Assembly (NCBI GenBank): GCA_015847255.1
Contig: JADLZK010010890.1
Span: 124,001-188,000, forward strand
Direction of reading: 5' to 3'
Source: Hyparrhenia diplandra
Taxonomy: Eukaryota; Streptophyta; Magnoliopsida; Poales; Poaceae
DNA length: 64,000 nucleotides
Shown: positions 36,409 through 48,507 of the stretch, piece after piece
Numbering within the stretch: position 1 is the first letter of the stretch
Layout: each line of letters starts with the position of its first letter
The notes under the pieces: model-generated
What the model saw: only the letters and a program-made list of their open reading frames with translations
Database searches by the model: none
What the model was told of the DNA's origin: nothing
Made by a program: the position numbers and the translations under genes

Positions 36409-39260
36409 GATTTTTTAATATTTCCCAATATAATAATATTAATTCGATTTAATAGTCTATGTAGTAATATTAATATATAATAAATAATATGAACCCTAAC
36501 ATATATACGGCTTTCACTGTTGTTGAGTTGTACGACGCGTACGTCCATGGAGAAGTACGTACAGTACGTCTTTGAGGTGTCCTAGTCCAACCATTGTCGA
36601 AACTTGATTACTAGCTAGAAGCATCGTTTATTTCTTTGTCAACTCTTTGAGGTTCTTGTATGCATGACAGAGACGACATTCGCATTACGAGATACTGTCG
36701 TGCGAAGCTAGTTTGAACCTCATGGCAGATAAGGCCGTCACCATGCACGCATGCATGTATCTCTCCGTTGATCACGGGCACAACGTCATGAGGTAGTCGT
36801 TGCTGGCCTTGCTGTTCGACTTCCTTTAGTCCAAGAGACTCATTTCATGATTTTAATTTTGAGAATTTGATGAATCTTGCAAAGCTTTATCCACGTGATT
36901 TTGATTATGGAGAATTGAGGAACCTTAGCCAAAATCTTGGTGTCTACATATCTGATATGAAAAATGATGATAGTCTATAACCTACAAACTATTGCGGAGC
37001 TTTCTCAAAGAATGGTGGAGACTAGAAAACATGAATGATATCCATTAGTTTATCTACTAATGAAGCTTAGGCGGCCAGGAAGGCGGCGGCAGCCGAGGCC
37101 ACTTTCTTTTTATTTTTATCAATTATCTAGTATTTTTATGTGTTTGTAAGACACTATATATTATCGTCCAATGAATCAATCGTTTGTTATTCGGATGTGC
37201 GCCAATCTTCTTTTTTTATTATTTGTTTTACTGTTCCTTGGTATTTAAATCGCTATCGGTTCTTATTTAAACCTGGCAGTGATGCGTGTCCATCGAGATC
37301 CTTTGCCGGGGGAATTCAATCGGTAGTGATGTACATAAATCCTTGCCGGTGTTGGACGAGTCCATGTATTTTTCTGATTTTCCCACGCCTGAACTGGTGA
37401 TCATTGTCGGTGGACTAGATTTCAGCAATGATGTCAACATCAGTGATGAACGAATATGTAGTAGTGTTGGTCTTCTTTGTACATGATTAGCTTCCTTAGA
37501 AGGAGCTAACCACATATTTTCTAACAATTCCTCCTATGAGAACCAACAAAATAATAAACATAAAATAATCTTGTTTTTTATTTAATAGCACTCGTAGGCA
37601 GCATTATTTACAGAACAAGCCCAGTGAACTTTCTAGCTGCTAAATCAACTTATCTTAAGTCATTCGTTTCAATGGTCATAAAAAGGAACTCCACTTATTA
37701 GAGACCCCCAAAATTGTCCTCATAATCTTTTCGTGACCATTATCAGAATTCAGTATTGCTTGTTTCAAAATTGCTATTTATCCTCTTCTTGTCTCACACC
37801 ATACACAGTTCACACATGGGCCTTGTTTTTTTCTTGTCTAACTAATGATTTGACGGCAAACACATAGCCCTGCAGTTTCCCCCTTCTGTTGCAATAGCTG
37901 CTCCTTCCCCTTCTTCAACAATGGCCGAGTTCCTCTATAGCAAGTAGCAACCAGGTAGGAGGATGACATGTGGGTCACACTAAGAAGGTAAAGTGGGCAA
38001 TCCCCACCTAATAAAACACCATTTTGGAGTTGAGATTACCTTTAAGACAGCTCCAACTCCACTCATCAGAGCCAGCTCCACCTTTGGAGCTACTGCGCTG
38101 GAGTGGAGGCGACGATCGCGGCGTCGCGGTGCTCGTTGTGGATGCGACAACATCGGTGTGGTGGGTGCGACCTCACGCAGCGAGGTGGCAAAGTGGCTAT
38201 GCGGTCATGGGGGAGCACGCCATGGCGATGTTGGCGTGCGCTAGTGGAGAGGAAGCTCAACGCTGGCGTCGGTGGAGAGAAAGGCGTGTGCGGAGCGTAG
38301 TCACGGCCTTGTGCGGTGAACGCGGTGTACGAGGCGAAGTGGGGAGATATTTTCATGAATGGTCATAGTTCGAAGACTTGGTGAAACTAAGCACACGGTA
38401 ATCTAAAACACCTATAAGGCTATTCTCCACTAGAGGTTTATTTTAGAGTTCTCACCCTTCCGTCGGTGGTAACCGAATTATCCACGTTGGCATCCCCATC
38501 TCCGTCCCACCGCAGCCTCTACGCCCTGAAGCCTTTGTCGCCGCGGTAATAAACACAGGACCGTCGGCCTCCCCGTCCACCACACAATCCACGGCGTCAT
38601 CTGGCCGACCCAGTTCGCGTCCTTAGTAGATTCTTTAACCTCCCCTACCCCTCGCCTGACGCGGGGAGATCCCCGCCTCATCACCACACCCTCGCTTCCA
38701 AGCCCCTCGCGCCTCCTATGCGGGCGCCTTGTGGCCTCCGGCAGGCGGCGAGAGGGAGGTCGGGTGGTCGGCTGTAAGAGCGGGGCATCGATGAGTCCGA
38801 TGGCCCGGCGTGCGTGAGGAAGCGGCGACGAGGGTCGGCGGCGGCGGCGTCGCCTCTCACCGGCCCGGGCGGCTGCGTGATGTGATGGAAGGAGAGGCGG
38901 CGGATCGGAAGAGGAAGGGAAAGGGAGGCCAACGCGTCATCTCCGGCGAGGAGCACCACCGGCTCCATGCGCTGCCCGGCCGGGGCGGTGGGGTTCTATC
39001 TCGCGGCGGCCGGCGGGCGGCGGCAGGGTCGCGGCGTGCGGGGCGGAGAGGCGCGCGGCGGGTGGATTCAGCGGCGGCGGATGGAGAGGAGGAGTTGAGG
39101 CGGGGGTGGACCGGGCGGCGGGCGGATTCGATGATTGTTTCCGCTCCTCCACGACCTTGCATGAAAAAAAATCTCTTTGTCGATTACGCAATTCCTCGGT
39201 TCTTTTCATTCGTTTGTGCTATCAACCGGCGGGGTGAGCTAGCGATGAAGACCGCCTTAT
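36409..39260. other. Intergenic and GC-rich tract, no convincing gene
   Basis: 36.4-38.0 kb is AT-rich with no exon recognised. 38.05-39.24 kb is GC-rich with many overlapping open frames on both strands and Arg/Gly/Ala-rich translations, which is what high GC produces. No domain or splice-consistent gene was found. Confidence 0.35.
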
Positions 39261-41500
39261 TTTTTTTTGTTCCTTTTTTTAGACCAAAGGCTTCGACCCG
39301 GCTTTATTGAAAGCTTAACGAACCCCCGGCCTGGGACTGGGGTTACTAGTTTACAATGATTACGCACTCATTAGTGCAAGCACAGACCCTCTAAAGTTCA
39401 TCTAAACTTAGCTCTACCAGAAACCATTGAAAAGAAAACGAGCATAACCTCTACTGCAGTATATCAAGGCGGCACGAAGGCACGCTCATCACAGCACAAA
39501 AGCACCACCGCGGCTCGAAGGCACGCACCACTCCACAGATTATTACAAAGTACGCCTACACGCAAAAGGCTAATTTCACTATCTTCTTTGATGGCGGCTC
39601 ACGGTGATCAGGTCAGTAAGCTTGTGCCGACAGGAGTTGCATCATTTCTTCAAAGAATGGTTCCATCTTTTGTCTTGTTAGTAGGCGCCAGGACTTGATC
39701 AGGATCAAGGTCTTGTGGATGATACTCTTCGGCGACGCCATCACCTTCTTATTGATCGCCATATCATCAAGGCGTCTTCCAGATTGTCCACTGGGGCACC
39801 CTGCACAAATAAACATTGTAATCTCTTGTGTAACTCTATGGCGGTCTTCCGGGAACTCTTGAGCAAAATCAGAACATGATGTTGGAGAGTGGTGCCATCC
39901 AAGTGCGGTCCTTAAGAAACACCACAGATAGACAAAGAATGGACATTGAAACAAGATGTGGTCTCTTTGTTTTTACGGTATATCACGATAAAGCAGTTTT
40001 CAGGCCCGAGCCAATTTTTCTTTTTAGTTGTACTCGGACTGGATGCTGTCATGCACAGCCATCCAAATGAAGATTTTTATTTTTAAAGGGATTGTACATT
40101 TCCACAAATTCATCATTTGTCCGTCGTCTTAACTCCTCTCGTCTTCGGATGTCTCGTATAAAGATTTTTGCGGTGTATTTTTTGGACTGTTCTAGAGCCC
40201 AAACCATTTTATCTCTACCATCTTCCAATGAAATTGGTTGTAGCAATTCCATGAGGTCACTTTCGGTTCAATAGCTAACTCTCCATTGATTTGTCTTCTA
40301 AAATGGATATTCCATTCTTGATTCGGGGAAGAGCTTGGATACCTCTATATCGGGTTGAGTAGCAATTTGGAGCAGATTGGGGAAATCGACATTCAAAGGA
40401 CAGTTTCCCACCCAAACATCTAACGAATCCGGGTGCGATTGCCACTAATAACTTCCATAACTCGCCCTGTTGGAACCATTTCCTTATGTCAAGCGGTGAC
40501 TTCGAATTGTGACCCCTTGTTATTTTTTGATTTGAAATATGCTTTTTGTCCCAAATACTTTTTTTCTAAGGATTGAGCAGCATAGATTCTCTTCTCGCAA
40601 TTTCGGTTTATATATCCATTTTGCCAGGCCAGACGTGTATTCATAACTCTAACATCTAGAAAACCAAGTCCACCAAAGTCCTTAGGTCTGTTCAACGCTT
40701 CCCATTTAATCATATGATATTTCTTTTTTGCTTCCAGTTCCACGCGGAAGAAACCTGATCCGATTGAGTCTAGTTTCGACAATTGCCTTCATAGAGTTGA
40801 TATACTCCCATAGTATACATTGGAACACTTGATAGGCGGGACTCAATGAGCATTGCTTTTCCCCTATAGGTCGGGTAGTCACATTGCCAAGTCCCCAATC
40901 TCTTTTACGTTTTATCACCGACATAACTCATCCGAGCTTTTGTGATTTTATGATCACTAACAGGTAATCCCAGGTATTTCATAGGGAAAGTTGACAGCTT
41001 GCACTGGAATATCTCTATGATTTGTTGTTGTAGCTCTACTTTCAGTCCCACAGTGTATATATCACTTTTATCAAAATTGATTGTCATTCCTGACATTGCC
41101 TCAAAGCATGTAAGAATAACCTTTGCTCTCTGTAAATTTTCAACTGAATAGCTCAAAAATAACATCAGTATCATCGCATATTGCAGATGAGTGAGGCCTC
41201 CATCTACCAAATGAGGTACCAATCCTTGTAGCATCCCTCCCGGCTTGCTTTGGAGAGCATTGTGGATAAAGAATCCACGGCTATGTTAAATAGCAAAGGG
41301 GAGAGTGGGTCTCCCGCCTCAAGCCCTTATAGCTTCGAAGTATTCACCCCGGTTCCATTGATATCTATGCAGATTCTACCACCACCGCATGCTTTTGTTT
41401 ATCCAGAAATCCATTTATTGTTAAAACCTTTTCTTTGCATCACTTCTTCTAAGAAATTCCAGCTGACCTTATCATAGGCTTTTTCAAAATCCAATTCGGT
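39261..41500 (-). mobile_element. 5'-truncated LINE (L1-type)
   Basis: Minus strand. The 5' break falls inside reverse transcriptase, the first residues being DFEKAYDKVSWNFLEEVM near 41,495. Downstream are GGMLQGLVPHLV and LQYA followed by a frame shift where YADD is expected, then CFEAMSGMTINFDKSDIY and FPMKYLGLPVSDHKI (41,234-40,905). Further on are WEALNRPKDFGGLGFLDVR (40,782-40,489) and a zf-RVT-like region FQCPFFVYLWCFLR (about 39,950). The 3' UTR ends with AAGCCTTTGGTCT and a poly(A) (plus-strand T runs at 39,261-39,280). Stops and frameshifts are frequent, so it is inactive. Its 3' UTR family also occurs at 29,800-30,027 in the opposite orientation. Confidence 0.9.
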
Positions 41501-41707
41501 GCGGGATTGATTCTGCTGCGGGGGCTGACCCGATCCCCGTGCTCATAGGAGCGAGCAATTGCCGCCGCGTATTCCACCCCCAATCTCATGCAAGAATCAC
41601 CGGTTCTTTTTTTCACGGGAAGCGTGAGGAGGATGCGAGGATTTCGGGCGTAGCACGCGCGGGGAATCGTGCCGGAAGAAGAAGGGAGGAGCGGCGACGG
41701 ACTGTGA

Positions 41708-42232
41708 GGTGGAGCGGTTCACGCTGTGCGCCAAGATGTCCCACCTGACACGGACCGCGTCAGAGCCGTGCGGCAGGACCTGCGGCGCCGCCACGCCTCC
41801 AGCGCTCCGAAGAGGCCCTTCAGCGTTCGAGCTGGTGTCGGTGAGGTAGGCCGGTGGCGGCTCCCGGTTCTCCATGGCCGACCGAGCCTACCTCAGCAGG
41901 CAGCACATCCCCACCAAGGGCCCCTAGGCCATCGGCGGCGTGGACATCGAGGCCCACGTCTTGCAGCTGGGCGACGATGGGTACTTGGTCATCGCTGGGT
42001 TTCAGTAGGTGGTTTGTTTGCTTGGTTTTGCAGATACATACATAAGTGTTGTGTAGTTAGTGGCTGACGATTCTCTCTTCTGTGTGTGTAAAAAATATGA
42101 TGTGATTATAAGGGAAGCCGCATCAGATTCTATGACGCCGATAAACGATGGAAGGTTCAAAAGGATATAAGCTGCAGAATGGTGCACTGGACGATTTCAG
42201 ACATTGCTCTCTCACCTGACCAACGATTCCTT
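41708..42232 (+). pseudogene. LEC14B-like WD40 gene fragment
   Basis: The exon around 41,874-42,004 reads MADRAYLSRQHIPTKGP, then an in-frame TAG at 41,925 where the family has Trp, then EAHVLQLGDDGYLVIAGF. A second exon, 42,113-42,232, reads GSRIRFYDADKRWKVQKDIS, MVHWTISDIALSPDQRFL and ends at a GTAAG donor. Together these match the N-terminal part of plant LEC14B (a DCAF11-like WD40 protein). The first donor reads CAGTAGGT, one base short of matching the downstream phase. No further exons were found downstream. It is a broken 5' copy. Confidence 0.6.
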
Positions 42233-43464
42233 GTAAGCCAGCATCTTGAGCACTGGACCTTACTGCAGCTGTTCTTGGGCCACGTTTTGCATTGTGTTTG
42301 ATCCGACTAGAAGATACTACCTTTTTTTCCCAAAAGTTTTTTCTAAGGCATATTTTATCCTGCTACTTTTCCGGTACAAGTTTATCAACATTACAGGGCT
42401 TGAGCTTCCACAAGTGTAATAATGGTCTTTCTATATTACTGTTGAGTTGGATTTCAGATTTGCAACATGTTCATGGCCGCCATTGGCCATACTAGCTGTT
42501 AAGTAGTCAATATGTCTATTTAAAAAAAATTGCAACACTTTTATTAGTAGCAGTTACTTGACACTAATGGTTATTTCTTCTTGCCATAATAAGGTGATTT
42601 TGGATTAGTAAGAAAATAGGCACTCAAGGGGACTGCAGCTCTGGTGCTCTAGCATATTCCTGTTGTTTTAGTATACCACTTAAGGTTTATTTTTAATTAA
42701 TTTTATATGCACTGCTTCTTTTTCCTGGAAAGGGACCTATCTTCTGGTCTATTTTGTGTACAGGGTGTGTCGTCGTCTCTCGATTCGTCGCCGCGGTGTT
42801 CGCCACCACCATTGGTCCTCAAGTCGGCCAATTCCATCAGTTTCATCTAGCCTCCACCAATAGTTAATCCTATTGATGATCGATTAAACCTCCTTAATTG
42901 CACGGCGAGGTTTATATGGAGCACTCCATAGCCATGTCCTCTCAATTTATCGTCCCCATCGTTGGCACAGGTACCAAATTCTTTTGTTGTTCCCACTTTT
43001 GAAAGGCCATGTTCATGTTGCCCTCTATTTAGATATAGGTTAGAATGAGGATTCCCCCTCCCCTGATAATCATTGGGGTTTTCACTCTTGAAACGATGTG
43101 TGCTTAACCGGTATTTGTTCAAAGACCATGGATTAATGAATTGCCCCCTGGATAATCATTGGGTTTCTCACTCTTGAAAGCAGGTTTGTCTCCAATCGAT
43201 ATGCAATTGAATCTATTTAATTTGGTTGTAGTTGTTAAGCCATTGTTCCCCATCGATTTCTGTTGGTTTATTCAGCTAATAGGCAGTATTCAGTAATTCC
43301 ATTTTCCATTGCTTTGATGGTTTGAAATGTATGTTTGCTTCCCGTAATCATTTTATGGGAACATGAAGACAACCTCAATCGTGTTTCAAAGATGGTTGTG
43401 GAAAAGTCAATCTATCTACTCTTATACCTATTTCAGTTTAATAATTTTTCATTCCACTTTTTAG
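42233..43464. other. Unassigned spacer
   Basis: No coding exon was identified after the LEC14B-like fragment. There is a direct repeat of GATAATCATTGGG with CTCACTCTTGAAA-type context at 43,066-43,095 and 43,150-43,180. Confidence 0.3.
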
Positions 43465-44195
43465 GTGACTGGTGCTATCCACGATAGAACATCTGACATA
43501 GTGAAGGCTCTTTACAATATGAAAAAAAGGTAAATATTTGGCTGGTCATGCTATACACCTGCTCCTATTCCATTTGCTAACCTAAATTTCTCTAGACCAA
43601 CAATGGGCAATGGTTGATTTGCTTGGTCTCATAACTTTCTGCCAAATTCATAACTATGAATTATGCTCCTATATATGCTTTGTTGAACTAAATTATTATG
43701 TGGCATATCCAAGCATATTTATCTCTTCCGGAGGGAACAACTGTTGCGGGGTTAATTGCAATGATGATCGATCACTACAATATTTTGGTGAGACTATATT
43801 TAAGTGGTCAAACACTATGGTTATTATTCAATGCCATCTAGAACTATTTGTTGCACATGACAATATGAATCGAATTGCCTTGCTGGGATCAACTCCTTAT
43901 ATGATGACTTAAGTGATTTCAGCAGCTGTGAATCTCATTTTAGAATAATGCTATATGCATCAGTCATATTTATTGAATATACTAACAAGGATATCTTTAA
44001 GGACTGTAGGATGGAAGTAACAGTTATCAAGCAAGCAATGACCAAAAGTTTCTAGGAGGCTACAGAAGCGTGGTCGTGCAAAACTTCAATCTGTGTCTAA
44101 GACATCTGATACACATTATACTGATCTGTTGCAACCTCAGCCTGCTTCATGGAGCTATGCATGCCTTTCTTTGTTGAAGAAGAAACGTTCTGGAG
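43465..44195 (+). pseudogene. Unidentified gene remnant, two exon-like blocks
   Basis: Block 1 (43,465-43,529) follows TTTTTTAG and ends at a GTAAAT donor; it reads VTGAIHDRTSDIVKALYNMK. Block 2 (about 44,040-44,195) reads RRLQKRGRAKLQSVSKTSD and ASWSYACLSLLKKKRSG, ending at a GTAATT donor. A third trace near 44,300 reads VCIHDESDDGWQRV before a stop. These look like exons of one decayed plus-strand gene. I do not recognise the family. Confidence 0.35.
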
Positions 44196-45007
44196 GTAAT
44201 TAGGCTTATTCCTATCAACATATGTCTGATCTTTGTAACAGGACAGTAGTGATGTTTAGTATATGCTAACACTAACTGAATCATGGTTACAAAGTATGCA
44301 TACACGATGAGTCAGACGATGGCTGGCAACGTGTATAGCTTTGAAGTCATTTTGCTGGATCTCGGTTATTGATGGAACTGAGTTAGCCAAGTGGGCTCTC
44401 AGTCTTTGTGTCAGGCCTGATCAAAGGAGGAATTCCTTGACACCAAGGACTGAGGAACCTACATGAGAATGTACTCTTTGATAAATGTCTTAGTGATTAT
44501 GATCATATTTCTTACCGATCCTATTTCTTACTAATAACAATAAAATTCTTCAAAAATACCCTCTTCATACCCGCGGCAACACGCTGGGAATCCCCTAGTT
44601 TATAAATATTGGGTTGCTTTTATTCTTTAGTTATATACCATTTGTATTTTTATATATTTGGTTGAACGTAAAACATGAAAAATAATTTAATGGAAACACG
44701 CGCGTACGTACGTCAAGTAGAATGCGTGGAAAATAAAGAAAACGTAACCGAGCTTATTAACCGGAACCGGAGATAAATAAAGAAGGAAAGAAATCGAAAA
44801 AAATACTTCCGAACAGGAAAGGAAATCGGAAACCAATTCGTGACCGACGACGACGAGTTGTTTCTGACGACGCACATGATCGATCTCTATAGGTAAATCG
44901 AGCCGGATCGCGTCATCAGAGTCCTAATCAGCCACGCACCCGATCAAAGCATAAATATCCCCGGCCGGTAACCTGCATCTGCAGTTCTGCACCACCAGAA
45001 AACAACG
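44196..45007. promoter_or_regulatory. 5' flank of F-box-associated gene, with TATA-like box
   Basis: CATAAATAT at about 44,950-44,958 lies 50 bases upstream of the ATG at 45,008, a plausible TATA box for a short 5' leader. The rest has no recognised feature. Confidence 0.4.
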
Positions 45008-47006
45008 ATGGAACTAGCAGGCGCTGCAGCTGCATCGATGAAAGCAGGGATTCAAGGAACGCTCGCCAGGGCGCACGCCTTGTGCCACTCGGCACCACAC
45101 GTCATGGTCGTCCGCCACCACGACGACAACGAGAAGGCAGCTGAGGTCTGCGCCGTCGACCTGCACGGCAATGTCATCAAGTCGATGCAGATCCAAAAAC
45201 CCATCGTCGGCCCTCTGAGCATCCACGGCGACCTGCTCTGCGCATCGCACGGCTGGAAACTGACTAGCGTGGTCGACATGGTGACTGGCGCCGTCGCGGA
45301 CGTGGGCGTCGATCCTTGGAAGAAGGTCAACTCAGCGACGCCCTATTGCATGGTCGGGCAGGTGCCCGCCACCGGAGAGTACAAGGTGCTCCGCATCCAA
45401 GAAGATTACTGTTGTAGGCGGCGGCGGCAGACGTGCGAGGTCATGACACTGGGTGTCGGCGACAACGCCGGAAGGTGGAGACGGCGAAGGTGCCCTCCGG
45501 TCACCCTCTGGACACTGGGCTCATCTTGGAACGCGGTGATTGTCGCTGGGCTCGCCTACTTCTTGGGTTGCTATGACATGGAAGATGACCAACCCTTGAA
45601 GGCGGATAGCTTAGCGGTGTTCGACTTGGCGACGGAGGAGTGGAAGCCCAAAACCCTCCAAGGGCCCCTAACCAGCAGCATTCTAGCAGACGGGGATGAC
45701 GATGATCAAGCCCTCCACTATAAAAAATAAAAAGAGTAAATTGCATATATCATACAACAACTTGTCAAGTGTGTGTGGATTGGTATAACAACTTGTAAAA
45801 TGCTCAACTCGGTGCAAGAACTTGGCATGTGGGTGCACATTGGCCCAAGAACTTGTGATATGCTCAACTTAGTGCAACAACTTGTTGAATTGGTGCAGAT
45901 ACAGTCCAAACATCGTGACGGTGATGTATCTATCCAAGCCAAATAGAAAATAGATGGGTATATTCAGGTAAAAACAAATAATTAAGAATTATGTGACCAT
46001 TAATACTCGTGTTGTAATGGCGATATATTTGTCCAAGATAAAATTGATTTTTAAAAATTCAAAAATATATATTCAAATAACATAAAAAGAGACATTCTCC
46101 TCTATACAAAATTATTTCGTTCCACTCTGACGTAACAAATAATATCTAAGAAACATCATAGACCCAAACTTACTATCTTATACTTCAAGTATACATAAAG
46201 AAGTATTTTTACTTAATTTTAAAAAATTCAAATAATAAAGAAAAAACAAAGAGTGAAAAACTGCAAGAAAATAACAGAACATCAATTTGAAAGATGTGAT
46301 ACAAGTAAGAATTAAAAATTTAATTCCAAAATGGCAAATTACATAACATGTAACATCACCATTTGATTTGTATGTAACAAAATACATTATTATTGTAGCA
46401 TTTGCACCGTGTACTGTATGTGCACCAATTCGCCAAGTTGTTGCACTAAATTAGCATCTTATAAGTTGTTGGACTAATCTGCACCCACATGCCAAGTTCT
46501 TGCACCGAGTTGAGCATTTTACAAGTTGTTGGACCAATCTGCACCGACTTGACAAGTTGTTGTATGGTGAGTGCAATTTACTCGTGTTTACCTTCTTTGT
46601 AGGAGGCACTTTCAGCTGGCCCGATTGGGAGACAACTTGGTGGTAGTCTACTGCAACTTCAAGAAAAGCTTGACGCAACTCTGGTCCATGGAAGACATGG
46701 TGGACGCCACAACGCCGCTGGAGCAAACGCTACACGTTGCAGCGCACGCCGTTTGGGAACGACATGTTCTCCCCGTGGTTCCACTATCCGCTGGCTGTTC
46801 TTGATGACGGGAGAATACTCGCGTGGGTGGAGAGGACATGTGAACTGAAAGCATACGATCCCAAGACATGTACGTGGACTGATTTGGCCACGCTCACAGG
46901 AGATTGTGTCGTTGGCGTGCACAAGGTGTGCTTAATAAGAAGCCTTGGCACGGCCCTGCCTTCTTGCACTATTCTTTTGAACTGTCAAAGAACTTTACTC
47001 GTGTGA
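45008..47006 (+). pseudogene. F-box-associated protein gene split by a transposon
   Basis: The first part (45,008-45,730) starts with ATG (MELAGAAAASMKAG) and reads as a grass F-box-associated (FBA) domain: VCAVDLHGNVIKSMQIQKP, GEYKVLRI, CEVMTLGVGDNAGRWRR, VIVAGLAYFLG and LAVFDLATEEWKP. No F-box is present at its N-terminus. The coding match resumes at about 46,603 after an 850-bp element: FQLARLGDNLVVVYCNF, then LWSMEDMVD. After a one-base frame change near 46,716-46,719 it continues WSKRYTLQRTPFGNDMFSP, LAVLDDGRILAWVE, LKAYDPKTCTWTDLATL. The intact family binds Skp1 through the F-box and recruits substrates for ubiquitination. Without the F-box, with an insertion and with a frameshift, this copy is very likely non-functional. 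Confidence 0.72.
45734..46583. mobile_element. Long-TIR Mutator-like element inside the F-box-associated gene
   Basis: Terminal inverted repeats of about 175 bp begin GAGTAAATTGCA at both ends, a common start for grass Mutator-like elements. The TIRs contain repeated ACAACTTGT and ATGCTCAACT units. The interior is AT-rich without transposase. I did not find matching 9-bp flanks (left AATAAAAA, right GTGTTTACC), so the insertion may be old or the borders slightly off. Confidence 0.72.
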
Positions 47007-48259
47007 TTTGAGGTGCTTGGTGGATGCTACGTTCAACGATGAAGGTGCTTCTATATATGGGCTAATTATTTGTATTTTTCAATTATTATTAGTTGGTGCT
47101 GTTGGGTTCCTTTTATGCATGTTTGTTTTTTTATTACCTTTGTGGGATGAAAAGATGTACCTACTTATAGGTACACGAATCAAGTTAAAAAATCACCATG
47201 TGCATTCGAAAGTTATCAAAATATGTTATGAATGTTATTCAAACTGTATGTATTTGAAACACTCAACAATTTTTATTTGCAACTTAAATGTAAAAAAAAA
47301 TCGCCATGGAGACGCTTTAAACAAGCAGTGATCACAGCCGAGCAGAGCCTATATCCAAATGCTCTTGTAATTTAAAATGAATAATCACTTTATTTTATTC
47401 AGAAAGAAGGATGAGCTCTTCCCCAATTTAATAACATAGATGTTCTGCATGAACCTTAAGCATGAACCGCAAATCTGATGCGGCCCTCGTTATACGACGC
47501 CAACACTAATAGATTATGAACAAGCAATTCAGTGATTTGGTAAGAAAGCACTTTTGATTGTGATTACCACTTGTTCATCTTCATTTCATTTTTATTGCTT
47601 ATTTTTTTCTTACGTTGTAATGCACGGGCATATTTTTGTAATTATCCTCATATATAATCATTGCCGTTTAATTAACGGTTGAGCTAACACTCGACGTCCT
47701 ATGGACACCGGGTCCATCGGACTCTCTCGCTGGAGCCTAGAAAGAAAAAATCGGGTCCCAACAACGGACAACCCCCCCAGCGCGTGCAAGGAACACAAAC
47801 CACGCCCTCATCAGTCCCCAGCACCTCTGCCCACCTCCTGCAACCTCCAGGTCGCCCCCACAGCCCGCCCCCCGCAAAACAACGAAACTTGCAACATTAC
47901 CGTAAGAGGAAGGGGAAGGGCACTGTGCCGAGATTGAGGAGGGGCCGGGAGTGGCAACATTAGATTGACACTTACAACATCTTGAGATCAATTGTTAAAA
48001 CACCTGAAAAAGATTATTGCAACATCTAAGAAAATATGTTTCAACATATCAAAATTAGCAATTGCAACATGAAACCAAACATGTTGCAACATCTTGAAAT
48101 CGACTATTGCAACATCCAACAAACATATATTATTGAAGTAACAGGGGAATATGTTGTATTTATATACATGTATTACTTCTCATTAATTTTCTAGAATCTG
48201 GTCATGGAGTAACACTGGGACGGGTAAATTATTGAAGTAACTAAACATGACAACGCTAA
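47007..48259. repeat. Intergenic with TTGCAACAT-type repeats
   Basis: There is no gene here. Between 47,950 and 48,130 the motif TTGCAACATC/ATTGCAACAT recurs at least five times with 20-40 base spacing, a style seen in grass transposon subterminal regions. TTGTAATGCACGGGCATAT near 47,615 resembles the inverted start of the repeat family at 19.2 and 51.8 kb. Confidence 0.4.
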
Positions 48260-48507
48260 TCAGTCATAAAAGGATAGGTCCTAGTGTCACAAAAAGTAAA
48301 TAGACGAACATCTCACGGCGCCCGGACAATTTGTGACGATATTTGGTGACTTTATGTGACAATAAAACAAAGTCATCATAAGAAATTCTCGGCTCTCCCC
48401 TATTTGTGACAACATAAATTTTTTTCATCATATTATGGTACATTATATGACGAAATCGAGCAGTAATCACAAAGAATTTTGTCATAAAAGTAGGATTTCT
48501 TGTAGTG
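48260..48507 (-). mobile_element. CACTA-type transposon terminus
   Basis: The right end reads TTTCTTGTAGTG at 48,496-48,507, so the minus strand begins CACTACAAGAAATCC, the standard CACTA (En/Spm) terminus. Inward of it are recurring GTGAC/GTCAC and TTATGACAAAATTC motifs typical of subterminal repeats. The other terminus was not found in the window, so this is a fragment or an element whose second end has diverged. Confidence 0.75.

Noticed and set aside
38024..39310. Frames up to 166 codons in the 38-39 kb GC-rich tract
   Set aside because: Arg/Gly/Ala-rich translations on both strands without domains; treated as composition artefacts.
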